The position numbers and the translations under genes are program-made. The notes beneath the pieces are model-generated. The model ran no database searches. It was not told the origin of the DNA and was given only the letters and a program-made list of their open reading frames with translations. A stretch of 64,000 bases of DNA from the NCBI RefSeq assembly GCF_026559675.1, contig NZ_CP092891.1, positions 3,162,001 through 3,226,000 on the forward strand, in the 5' to 3' direction. Of the stretch, positions 44,077 to 52,550 are shown one piece after another; positions within the stretch are counted from its first letter, which is position 1, and each line of letters starts with the position of its first letter. The DNA comes from Microbacterium oxydans. Lineage in GTDB: Bacteria; Actinomycetota; Actinomycetes; Actinomycetales; Microbacteriaceae.

Positions 44077-45239
44077 CCCGCAATATCCGTATCGTGCGTC
44101 GGTACCGTGATGGAGACGATGGTTCCCATTCCCGGCGCGGATGCCACTTCGAGTTCGCCTCCCGCGGTGATCGCTCGCCAGCGCATCGCTCTCAGCCCGT
44201 AGCCGGCTTCGGGGTCAGGGGTGGCGAGAACGTCAAAGCCTGCACCGTCATCTCCGACGTCGACGCCGACCTGCGAGGCCGCGTAGGTGAGTGTGACGAT
44301 GATGCGCTCAGCGCGGGCGTGACGTGATGCGTTGGCGACTGCCTCTTGGGCCACTCTGAGAAGCGCGTGGGCTTGGCTCTCGGTCACGGGCCGCTCCGTC
44401 CCGATCATGTGCAACTGCGCGCCCGCTTCTGCGGCGACGTCGGCCAGGGCTGCGCCCAGTGACCTGCCTGCGAGATCTGCAGTCGACAGCCCGTTCACCA
44501 GTCGCCGGGTCTCGACCAGATTGGCGCGCAGAACGTCCTGCGCTCTCGCGGCACCCGGAGATACCGTCCCCATGCGCTGCTCATCTGTTTCGAGAAGCAG
44601 CAGCGCGCTGGCTGTCCCCTGCACGACGGTGTCATGCAGTTCCGCGGCGACGCGTCGCCGTTCCGTCTCGATACCCGCTTCCCTCTCTGTGAGCGAGAGC
44701 CGTTGCTGCGTGTCCTCCAGTTCAGCAATCAATGCTCCACGCACTTCATGCAGCCGTTCAAGGGCAGCGTATGCGAGCGTGAGAATGCCTCCGGCGCAGA
44801 GTGGTCCGAAGAGCATTCCCGCGTCGCTCCACTCAGACCAGCGGAACAGGCTCACTCCGACAGCGATCACGATAAGTGCCGTCACGCCAAAGGCCCACCC
44901 CGTCGGATAGGCCCGGTGCGCGGCGAAGAAGAGCGGCACGGCGCACCAGGCGAAGCTTGGTGCGCCGACGACGAGCAGCATCCAGATGCCGATCGCAAGA
45001 CCGGCACCGATGCGTCGACGGACCGGGGTGGGATGTCCGACTCGGCCGATGAGATATGCAATCCATGAGACGGAAGCGCCAGCGAGCACGAGTGCACCCA
45101 TGTCGTCGAGACCATGGTTACCCAGATACCGGGACCCGCACACCACAAGCAGGACCGCGAACGAGATATCCACGGCGAGGTCTATGGACTTCATCTCCGC
45201 AGGACGGACGACGGAGAGGGACGCGATCTGGGTGTTCAT
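44073..45239 (-). CDS. NarL-type sensor histidine kinase (SenS-like)
   Basis: A 388-residue kinase with about five membrane helices (residues 25-160), then the HisKA_3 dimerisation domain with phospho-accepting His in RRVAAELHDTVVQG and the HATPase domain (VAQEAVANASRHA, DDGAGFD, GYGLRAMRWRA). It phosphorylates the coupled regulator. The absence of a large outer domain suits sensing through a partner such as the divergently encoded GlcG/HbpS lipoprotein. Confidence 0.9.
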   Translation of the reverse strand: MNTQIASLSVVRPAEMKSIDLAVDISFAVLLVVCGSRYLGNHGLDDMGALVLAGASVSWIAYLIGRVGHPTPVRRRIGAGLAIGIWMLLVVGAPSFAWCAVPLFFAAHRAYPTGWAFGVTALIVIAVGVSLFRWSEWSDAGMLFGPLCAGGILTLAYAALERLHEVRGALIAELEDTQQRLSLTEREAGIETERRRVAAELHDTVVQGTASALLLLETDEQRMGTVSPGAARAQDVLRANLVETRRLVNGLSTADLAGRSLGAALADVAAEAGAQLHMIGTERPVTESQAHALLRVAQEAVANASRHARAERIIVTLTYAASQVGVDVGDDGAGFDVLATPDPEAGYGLRAMRWRAITAGGELEVASAPGMGTIVSITVPTHDTDIAG

Positions 45240-45376
45240 ACCTCCATCAAGTATCCCCAGTCACCTGAGAAGCGCATCAACCGTTCGATAGATCATGCTC
45301 GGGCTGAACGGTCGATGCGCGCGAATCGACCCCAGCACAGGATGGAGAAGACCCCATCACCCGAAAGGACTCACTC

Positions 45377-45937
45377 ATGAACATCCGTCCCCGCCGCTCC
45401 TTGTTTGCCATGGCCGGCGCCACAATAGGCCTTCTTGCCCTCGTCGGCTGTACTGCGGCCACCGACTCGGCTTCCGACGAAGAACCGACCGAGGTGGCGT
45501 CCGTCGTGAGCGTGACGGAGGAGAGCGTAGTGACCCCGGCGCGCCTGAGCGCGGAGACCGCGATGGTCGCAGCCCAGGCCGCGCTCGCCCAGTGTCAGGC
45601 CGACGGCCTCGGATTCGTCAGCGTCTCGGTGGTTGATCGGTCCGGTCAGCTGCAGGCGTTCGTGCGGGGCGACAACGCGGCCGCCCACACCATCGAAGCC
45701 TCGAAGGAGAAGGCATATACGGCTGCGGCCTTCGGCGCGAACACCAGCGACCTCGCAGCCCGTGCGGATGCGTTGCGCGACCTCCCCGGCACACTGTTCC
45801 TGGCTGGCGGAGTGACCGTCAAGTCAGGCGACGCCTCGATCGCCGGCATCGGCGTAGGTGGCGCTCCCTCCGGAGATGCCGACCAGGCCTGTGCGGCCGC
45901 CGGTCTCGCCGCGATCAGCGAGGACTCTGCCAGCTAG
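45377..45937 (+). CDS. GlcG/HbpS-family lipoprotein
   Basis: A 186-residue protein with a lipoprotein signal (lipobox LVGC, Cys at about 25), then a GlcG/HbpS fold: ARLSAETAMVAAQAALAQC, VSVVDRSGQLQAFVRGD, ASKEKAYTAAAFG, FLAGGVTV and GIGVGGAPSGDADQACA. Streptomyces HbpS binds haem and tunes the kinase SenS; here the gene is divergent from such a kinase with 137 nt between the starts. Haem binding in this protein is inference. Confidence 0.8.
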   Translation: MNIRPRRSLFAMAGATIGLLALVGCTAATDSASDEEPTEVASVVSVTEESVVTPARLSAETAMVAAQAALAQCQADGLGFVSVSVVDRSGQLQAFVRGDNAAAHTIEASKEKAYTAAAFGANTSDLAARADALRDLPGTLFLAGGVTVKSGDASIAGIGVGGAPSGDADQACAAAGLAAISEDSAS

Positions 45938-46049
45938 CTCCGGTGCGCCTGGCCGCCACGTGCAGCCGGGCGCACCGACCGCTCACTCGAGATGCAGGAG
46001 CTCCGACGCCCCGGCCCTGTGCAGCCCTCGTTGACCGGGTTCAGCGCCG

Positions 46050-46220
46050 TCATCGCACGAAGCCCTTCGGCGTCTGCGTGGAGGCTGCTTCGGCTCGTGT
46101 CGCAGGATCTTTCTGGGGGCAGCGGCGGTTGGCCAATATCGACAACCGCATGACGCCGAAGGCACACAATGCACCGAGAGCCTGAGCCAGTGGGTTCGTG
46201 CAGGTGAGCACAGCGATCAC
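46050..46220 (-). CDS. Possible small membrane protein coupled to the glycosyltransferase
   Basis: The GTG at 46220 overlaps the stop of the glycosyltransferase (GTGA). The 56 codons encode one helix (NPLAQALGALCAFGVMRLSI) and a basic tail. It could be a real small protein, or the former C-terminus of the glycosyltransferase after a frameshift. Confidence 0.35.
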   Translation of the reverse strand: MIAVLTCTNPLAQALGALCAFGVMRLSILANRRCPQKDPATRAEAASTQTPKGFVR

Positions 46221-47854
46221 GCAGCCTGTAGCGACACCACGCGCTCGACCCGCGGCACAGCGCCCACCGCAGACCGCATGTTCCCGACGGCGCCTGCGGC
46301 ACGGTCCTTGCCACTGAAGGCCGTGAGGTACCACGCCGCTGCAGCACAGCCCGCGAAGACGAGCGCCGGGGCGATGGAGTGCGTGAGCAGGAGAGCCGCT
46401 ATCAGGGCGACGCACGCGACGCCCACTTCGATCGCGACGGTCGCTCGCCATCCTTTCGTGCTGCGGCGCTTCGGCGTGACCGCGAAGACAGCCCGCTTGC
46501 CGAAGGCAACCCTGGCGGTCGAACGGATCGTGACCCAGGTGATCGAGGCGAAGAGCGCAAGCCCACGGCCGAGGAACACAGCGGCGCCGATCGGGTGACG
46601 TGCGCCGATGCGACGGAAGACCTCGCCGAGGAGCGGCGCTACACCGCAGATCGCGAGAGTCGCTCCCATCCATGTCGGCATGATCGCGCCCCCATCCGGT
46701 CCGAGTGGAAGCAAACCGCCGAGGAACATGATGATCGCGAACGCGGCACCAGCAGGAGCGATCACCGTGTCGAGCAGCAGATCGATCTTCTTGGCAGCGC
46801 TCAGACGGGACCGGATGATCGTCGATGTGTACCGTCCGACGAACTCGGTGGCGCCCTCGACGAACTTGCCGTACTGCTTCTTGAAGGCGTGATAGTCGAC
46901 CGGGTAGTCCTCGCTGCTGACGAGCTCGGGCGCATAGACGATGTCGAACCCGGCTCGCTGCACTTCGAGGCTGAAGGCGAGGTCTTCCATGACCATCTCG
47001 GGGAAACCGCCGACGGCGTCCACACACTCCGCGGTGATGAGCGCACCGCGTCCCATGAAGAACGAGAAGCCGTAGGCCGAGCGAACGAGCTGCGTCACCT
47101 TCACGTGCGTCTCGAACATCGGCCCGAACTCGTCGGCGAAGCGCGACTGACCACGGTGAGGGCGATGACGCCCCTGTACGACACCGACCCCACGCGTGGC
47201 GGACTCATGGAAGAGGCGGGCGAGTGCACGCTCGACGAAGTCAGGTTGGAGCACCTCATCACTGTCGAGGATGACGAACGCGTCATAAGCGGGCCGGGTG
47301 GCGAAGAAGTGGTTGAGGTTTCCGGCCTTGTAGCCGGTCCTCTCCGCGCGCCGCATGACGTGGGCACCGGAAAGGCGGGCGAACGCGTCGATTTCGCGAC
47401 GGATCGTCGCGTCAGAGGAATCGTCGAGGATGACCGTGCTCACACCAGGGTGAGTCTGACGCATCGACGCGGCGAGGGCGTCCGCGTCGAAGTCGTTCGC
47501 CGTGCAGTACAGCAAAGCGACATGGGTCTCTGAAGCGAGCTGGCTCGCCCCAGCCGTGCGCATCTCGAGTTGACGGGCCACATCGACTTTGCGTTCCCGG
47601 TGGGCGGCGAACGGGTAGGCGGCGAGGATCGCGATGGACCGCAACCCTCCGAGCCACACTGTGCCGATGAGCGTCCCAATCAGCACAGAGAAGACCACAC
47701 CCGCCCAGCCGGAGAATCCGGTCGCCGCCCCGATGCCGACGGCCGCGACCGTGATGAGGCCGGCCCACAGTACGAGTGTGAAGACACCCACGACGATGTC
47801 CCGTCGTGAGGGAGGAGCAGACGGAGAGGGGGTTGATGCGGTTGGAAGGCTCAT
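46217..47854 (-). CDS. Membrane glycosyltransferase family 2
   Basis: A 545-residue protein with two N-terminal helices (about 20-75), a GT-A domain at 105-330 and three to four C-terminal helices. GT2 motifs are visible: LDDSSD, YKAGNLNHFF, the DxD-like LDSDEV, MVMEDLAFS (acceptor-site Asp) and QYGKFVEG in place of QxxRW. This is the cellulose-synthase/hyaluronan-synthase-like layout, so it may polymerise or export a surface glycan. The 5' region contains TCTAACCATC (47871-47880), ten bases shared with the palindromic operator at 30411, so it may belong to the proposed regulon. Confidence 0.8.
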   Translation of the reverse strand: MSLPTASTPSPSAPPSRRDIVVGVFTLVLWAGLITVAAVGIGAATGFSGWAGVVFSVLIGTLIGTVWLGGLRSIAILAAYPFAAHRERKVDVARQLEMRTAGASQLASETHVALLYCTANDFDADALAASMRQTHPGVSTVILDDSSDATIRREIDAFARLSGAHVMRRAERTGYKAGNLNHFFATRPAYDAFVILDSDEVLQPDFVERALARLFHESATRGVGVVQGRHRPHRGQSRFADEFGPMFETHVKVTQLVRSAYGFSFFMGRGALITAECVDAVGGFPEMVMEDLAFSLEVQRAGFDIVYAPELVSSEDYPVDYHAFKKQYGKFVEGATEFVGRYTSTIIRSRLSAAKKIDLLLDTVIAPAGAAFAIIMFLGGLLPLGPDGGAIMPTWMGATLAICGVAPLLGEVFRRIGARHPIGAAVFLGRGLALFASITWVTIRSTARVAFGKRAVFAVTPKRRSTKGWRATVAIEVGVACVALIAALLLTHSIAPALVFAGCAAAAWYLTAFSGKDRAAGAVGNMRSAVGAVPRVERVVSLQAA

Positions 47855-48099
47855 GATTCAATCCTGACCTTCTAACCATCTGAGCACATCAGACCACGGT
47901 ACGAGATCTGCCATCGGCCACGGGACCCCGACCCCTGCGTACCCCGGCCGGCACGCGAAAACGCCGAGCGAGCCAAGCGCCCTGACATCCGGCGCCGACA
48001 CGCGCAGTCCGATGGCCCGGTCGCCCACCTCCCCAGGCGAGCGACCGGACTGACGATACGAGATCGTCTGATTCGAGAGGCGAATCTTACTCATCTTAT

Positions 48100-48118
48100 C
48101 ATCTAATATGTTCAGATG
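48100..48118 (+). promoter_or_regulatory. Palindromic operator-like motif before the carbonic anhydrase
   Basis: Copy 9, CATCTA-ATATGTT-CAGATG, inverted repeat with one mismatch and the same N7 spacing as the site at 30409. It lies 71 nt before the ATG. A further TACTCATCT half-site sits at 48089. The remaining 47881-48088 shows no gene. Confidence 0.75.
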
Positions 48119-48189
48119 ACTAAAGCGTGGTCTGATCGAGTCCAGTCAGGACTCCACGGCACCCCGCCATTCCCTCGTCTGGAGCATCC

Positions 48190-48993
48190 ATGAACACCCG
48201 ATCCTGGGCCCCCGCTGCGGCACTGGTCGCAACTGCGGCATTCGCGCTCGCCGCCTGCAGCACCCCGGCCCCACCCGAACCGAAACCCACGACGCGAACC
48301 GGTGACGACTGGTCGTACAAGGGGTCCGAAGGCCCCGATCATTGGGGGGAGAAGGCTCCGGCATGCACAGATACCGACTCCTCGATGGAATCTCCTATCG
48401 ACATCGTCACCGCCGACATGAAGGTCGACATTACCTCCCCCGCTCTGACCTTCGCGTATCACGCGGGCGACTATGAGTTGGAGAACAACGGACACACGAT
48501 CGAAGCCGTCCCGGACGAGGACGACAACAACATCGTGACGTTCGGCGGCACGGAGTACGTGCTGCAGCAGTTCCACTTCCACGCGCACAGCGAGCACCTG
48601 ATCGACGGTGCTGCCGCCGACGCCGAGCTCCACCTCGTCCACAAGAGCGCCGCGGGCGATGTCCTCGTCCTGGGGGTGCTTCTCGAGGAGGGCGCTGCGA
48701 ACTCCTCGCTCGATGATCTGTTCGCTCAGATCCCCGAGGAGAACGGCAAAGAGGTCGAGCTGGAAACGCCGATCGACGCCTCGGATCTGGTCCCGGCCGA
48801 CTCCGCGAGCGCGCGCTACGAAGGATCGCTCACTACGCCGCCGTGCACCCAGGGCGTCCAGTGGAACGTCTTCCTGGAGCCGCAGAGCATCTCGCCCGCA
48901 CAGCTGTCTACCTTCACGAAGGTCTACCCCGACAACCACCGCCCCGTGCAGCCGCTGCACCACCGCGAGGTCACCGAGATCCCCGCCGATTGA
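48190..48993 (+). CDS. Alpha-type carbonic anhydrase lipoprotein
   Basis: A 267-residue protein with lipobox LAAC (Cys 23) and the alpha-CA fold: WSYKG..GPDHWG near 35-50, ESPIDI, the zinc ligands in QQFHFHAHSEH and ELHLVH, then YEGSLTTPPCTQGVQW (catalytic loop) and NHRPVQPL. It interconverts CO2 and bicarbonate at the cell surface. ATG 48190 has GGAG 9 nt upstream. The palindromic motif in front links it to the surface-protein regulon. Confidence 0.92.
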   Translation: MNTRSWAPAAALVATAAFALAACSTPAPPEPKPTTRTGDDWSYKGSEGPDHWGEKAPACTDTDSSMESPIDIVTADMKVDITSPALTFAYHAGDYELENNGHTIEAVPDEDDNNIVTFGGTEYVLQQFHFHAHSEHLIDGAAADAELHLVHKSAAGDVLVLGVLLEEGAANSSLDDLFAQIPEENGKEVELETPIDASDLVPADSASARYEGSLTTPPCTQGVQWNVFLEPQSISPAQLSTFTKVYPDNHRPVQPLHHREVTEIPAD

Positions 48994-49077
48994 CCCTGTC
49001 CTTCCCCCGAGACGCAGACCGAATCCCATACGCCGCGGCGGGTGTGCACGCATCCGTCAGTCACAGAAGAGGCCCCC

Positions 49078-50457
49078 ATGACCACTCCCCCCATCCCGCG
49101 GATCAGCCGCCTCGCTCTCCTCGTGGGCATCGCCGCCGCCACAGTCGGAATCATCTACGGATATGACTCGTCGAACATCGGCGGGGCGATGCTCTATCTG
49201 GCTGACGACTTCGGCCTCACGCTCGGCGAACAGCAACTGGTCACGACAACCGTCGTCGTCGGCGAGATCCTGGGGGCTGTCCTCGGTGGCTCCCTCGCCA
49301 ACCGTGTCGGCCGGAAACCGGCCATGGTCCTCGTTGCTGCTGCCTTCGCCCTCTTCTCACTGCTTTCCGGTCTCGCGCCCACGCTGCTCGTGCTGGTGGT
49401 CGCCCGGTTCCTCCTGGGGGTCACCATCGGGGTCTCGGTCGTCGTCGTCCCCGTGTTCGTCGCCGAATCGGCACCGACCCGCTCTCGCGGAGCCTTCCTC
49501 GTCATGTATCAGGTCGCGACGGTCGTGGGCATCATCCTCGGATACCTGATCGCGATGGCTCTCGCTCCTACCGAGAGCTGGCGGTGGATGCTCGGTCTCG
49601 CGGCGGTCCCCGGAATCATCATCACGGGCGTGCTCCTCCGCCTGCCGGACACCGCTCATTGGTATCTGATGAAGGGGCGCGTCGCGGACGCCCGCCGGAC
49701 GCTCGCGCGCCTGGAGGGAACCAGCATCGACATCGAGGCCGAGATCGCAGCCATCACCGCAGCGCAGTCGACGGGTCGGCGAGCGCGCTGGACCGACATG
49801 CTTCGCCGGCCCTACGTGCGCGCCACGGTCTTCGTCGTCGGACTCGGGTTCTTCGTGCAGATCACCGGCATCAACGCGATCGTCTACTACAGCCCGCGCA
49901 TCTTCGAGGCGATGGGCTTCACCGATGACATCGTCAAGCTCGGCCTCTCCGCTCTCGTGCAGGTCGCCGGGCTCCTCGCCGTCTTCGTGGCACTGCTCGT
50001 GATCGACCGTCTCGGCCGACGCCCGGTGCTGCTGATCGGCATCGGAACGATGATCGCCGCGAACATCCTGCTCGTGTTCGTCTTCCTCGCAGGAGGAGGC
50101 GAGTTCAGCGGGATGCTCGTCGCACTCGGATTCGTCGGCCTGGTGCTCTTCACGGCCGGCTTCACCTTCGGCTTCGGCTCGTTGGTCTGGGTCTACGCCG
50201 GCGAGGCCATGCCCGCGCACCTGCGCTCGCTCGGCGCCAGCACGATGCTGACCTCGGACCTCGTCGCCAACGTGATCGTCGGCGCCGTCTTCCTGAGCAT
50301 GCTCACCCAGCTCGGAGGCGCCGGAACGTTCGTCGTCTTCGGCCTGCTCGCTGCGGCCGCTTTCGTATTCGTCGTGTGGCTCGCGCCCGAGACCAAGGGG
50401 CGCCCTCTGGACGACATCGGGCAGTTCTGGGAGAACGGCGGGCGTTGGAAGAGCTGA
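49078..50457 (+). CDS. MFS sugar transporter (sugar:proton symporter family)
   Basis: A 459-residue, 12-helix permease. Start ATG 49078 is taken because AGAAGAGG precedes it. Family features: GYDSSNIGGAML after helix 1, RVGRKPAM between helices 2 and 3, QITGINAIVYYSP in helix 7 and PETKGRPL at the C-terminal end of helix 12. It most likely imports a hexose or pentose. It follows the carbonic anhydrase by 84 nt and may share its transcript. Confidence 0.88.
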   Translation: MTTPPIPRISRLALLVGIAAATVGIIYGYDSSNIGGAMLYLADDFGLTLGEQQLVTTTVVVGEILGAVLGGSLANRVGRKPAMVLVAAAFALFSLLSGLAPTLLVLVVARFLLGVTIGVSVVVVPVFVAESAPTRSRGAFLVMYQVATVVGIILGYLIAMALAPTESWRWMLGLAAVPGIIITGVLLRLPDTAHWYLMKGRVADARRTLARLEGTSIDIEAEIAAITAAQSTGRRARWTDMLRRPYVRATVFVVGLGFFVQITGINAIVYYSPRIFEAMGFTDDIVKLGLSALVQVAGLLAVFVALLVIDRLGRRPVLLIGIGTMIAANILLVFVFLAGGGEFSGMLVALGFVGLVLFTAGFTFGFGSLVWVYAGEAMPAHLRSLGASTMLTSDLVANVIVGAVFLSMLTQLGGAGTFVVFGLLAAAAFVFVVWLAPETKGRPLDDIGQFWENGGRWKS

Positions 50458-50459
50458 TC

Positions 50460-51335
50460 TCACATGGACAGAGGGTGCCCGACCACGTCGAGGTCCCACC
50501 CGGCGATGAGCCGGGTGAGCTCGCGTGTCTCTTCGTACGGCAGAAGATGCCCTCTGTTCGGGAAGACATGAAACGTGCCGCTCCGAAGACCGCTCCCCTC
50601 TTGTGTGCAGGCTTCGGCAGGGCTGAGCGGGTCAGCGTCGGCCCCAAGAATCAGCGTGGGCGACGCCATGGCGTCGACGAAGCCGGCCAACGTCTCCACG
50701 GATGAGGCCGCGAAGCTCTCGAGCACGACATTCCGTGACGCGAAGGACCCGGCTTCACGGAGGTGCTCCTCGCGAATCCACTTGCGAAGCGCAGGTTCTC
50801 TGGTGCTGGTCATGAGAGAACCTGCGACGCCTGCGACCAGTCTGCTCGCGAGCAGGCGATGTGCGAGGTCCTCGGGGAGAAGGCTCGCGAGGGCGTAGTA
50901 CGCGCGGGCTGCGGCAGTGGCGAGCTTGCGCGGTCCGTTCATCGGCGGCTGCAGAATCGGGTTCACCAGCACGGCGGCGTCGTGCTCGGCTCCTCGTGCG
51001 ATGGCCGACCCGACGATGACGGTACCGAACGAGTGGCCCAGCAGCATCCGTTGTCGGGGCATCTGCTGCGTGAGCTCAACCAGCCAGCGACCGTACCCTG
51101 CAGCGTCGTGCACGCCCTCGAGCGGGGTGGACCGACCGGCACCGGGGAGATCCGGCACGTGCACCCGATATCCGTGCGAGGCGAGCCCGACCGCGAGCGG
51201 TTCGAGACCGAAGTGCGTGCCTCGGAAGCCGTGTACCGCGAGGACACCTGGACCGTCTTCCGGCCCGTAGGCGTGGACGGCTGTCCTCGACCCGTACGCG
51301 CTGACCGTGGTGACCTCCGTTGCGTCATGCCGCAT
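50460..51335 (-). CDS. Alpha/beta-hydrolase
   Basis: A 291-residue hydrolase with the oxyanion motif VHGFRG, the nucleophile elbow GHSFG, the acid Asp in LILGADADPLSP and the catalytic His in PNRGHLLPYEE. It overlaps the preceding glycosyltransferase gene by 11 nt and ends only 2 nt from the convergent MFS stop. It is the last gene of the operon DMT exporter - glycosyltransferase - hydrolase. Substrate unknown. Confidence 0.82.
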   Translation of the reverse strand: MRHDATEVTTVSAYGSRTAVHAYGPEDGPGVLAVHGFRGTHFGLEPLAVGLASHGYRVHVPDLPGAGRSTPLEGVHDAAGYGRWLVELTQQMPRQRMLLGHSFGTVIVGSAIARGAEHDAAVLVNPILQPPMNGPRKLATAAARAYYALASLLPEDLAHRLLASRLVAGVAGSLMTSTREPALRKWIREEHLREAGSFASRNVVLESFAASSVETLAGFVDAMASPTLILGADADPLSPAEACTQEGSGLRSGTFHVFPNRGHLLPYEETRELTRLIAGWDLDVVGHPLSM

Positions 51336-52539
51336 GGGGCGCCCCGACCTCGAGCCTCTGGGATCGGCGTCGTCCGTGAATCGCCTGCGCCTGTTCGTAC
51401 AGCTCTTCCGCCCGGGCGGTGAGTCGACTCTGCGCGAAACTCTCAGAGGGCGGGCGCCGGGTGCCGGCCGCGAGCTCGCACCGGACGAATTCGCGGATGA
51501 CTGCGGAGAACGACGCGATGGACGCGTCCGCCGCCGTGTACCGAAGGTCTTCCGGGAGGTCGAGGGCGATGTTCCTGTCTCGCAGGATCACCGGTGTACC
51601 GACGGATACCGCCTCGTAGACGGTCAGGCCCTGCGTCTCGTAGCCGATCGAGCTCTGCACGACGGCGTCAGCGTTGCGCATCGCCCAGAGCACGTCCTGG
51701 TGGGGCACGGCTCCGAAGAAGGTGACGTGCGAGTCGATGCCGAGCTCGACCGTGCGCCTCCGAGCATGGGCCAGGTCTCCCCCGGCACCGTACACATGGA
51801 CATCGGCGTCGACGCCCGCCCTCGCGAAAGCCTCGAAGAAGTCGCCGATGCGCTTCTCCTGGCTGACTCTCCCCGGCCAGAGGAGAACGGGCCTGCTCCT
51901 CGGCTTTCGAGACGAAGTCCGCACGACGTCGAGCAGTGCGTCGTCGACTCCCGTCGGAAGCACATGGATCTCGTCATCGATACCGTAGGTGTGCAGGCGT
52001 GCAGCGAAATGCGTGCTCGGTGCGATCACCACGTCTGCGCGGTCGGCGAAGGCTCTCGTGTAGTCGGCGATCGTGCGAATCTTCGAGGCGTTCAGATAGT
52101 GCTGCTGCGCGGCGAAGAGCATCCGGAAGATCGCACGCGGAAACGGGAGGATCGCCGGCAGACCGACTTCGATGTTCGTGTGCATCGTATGCACGAGCGG
52201 CAGATCGTGCCGTGCCGCGAACCGATACCCGTTCCACGCACCCCAGACGTCACCCTGGATGTGCACGCAGTCGACGGGCGCCTTCCGGGCGAACGCACGG
52301 TCGATGGCCTCGTCGAATCGCGGGCCGGCGATGCTGAACGAATGCTCGCCGACCTGGGCGGCCCCGACGAGCACATCATCGGCGCGGGCATATTGGCTCG
52401 ACGGGGTGCGCTTCGATTTCGGCGTGCACGCGGTGACCGTGTGTCCGCGGAGCTCGAGATGCTTCCGCTGCAGTCCGAGCGAGACCTGCAGACCGCCGAG
52501 AGTGGCGGGGTGCTGGTCGCTGAAGAACGCGATGTGCAT
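51325..52539 (-). CDS. Glycosyltransferase family 4
   Basis: Start at ATG 52539 (MHIAFFSDQHPATLGGLQVS); 404 residues. GT-B fold with GGLQ at the donor/acceptor entrance, VLLWPGRVSQEKRIGDFFEA, and the EX7E-like region SSIGYETQGLTVYEAVSVGTP. It probably transfers a sugar to a lipid or glycan carrier in the cytosol. It is coupled to the hydrolase and lies 11 nt behind the exporter-like gene, suggesting synthesis and movement of one glycolipid. Confidence 0.85.
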   Translation of the reverse strand: MHIAFFSDQHPATLGGLQVSLGLQRKHLELRGHTVTACTPKSKRTPSSQYARADDVLVGAAQVGEHSFSIAGPRFDEAIDRAFARKAPVDCVHIQGDVWGAWNGYRFAARHDLPLVHTMHTNIEVGLPAILPFPRAIFRMLFAAQQHYLNASKIRTIADYTRAFADRADVVIAPSTHFAARLHTYGIDDEIHVLPTGVDDALLDVVRTSSRKPRSRPVLLWPGRVSQEKRIGDFFEAFARAGVDADVHVYGAGGDLAHARRRTVELGIDSHVTFFGAVPHQDVLWAMRNADAVVQSSIGYETQGLTVYEAVSVGTPVILRDRNIALDLPEDLRYTAADASIASFSAVIREFVRCELAAGTRRPPSESFAQSRLTARAEELYEQAQAIHGRRRSQRLEVGAPHAA

Positions 52540-52550
52540 GATGGCTGTTC

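Noticed and set aside
49357..50499. 380-residue minus-strand frame opposite the MFS transporter
   Set aside because: Asp/Glu/His-rich antisense shadow of a well-supported 12-helix permease.
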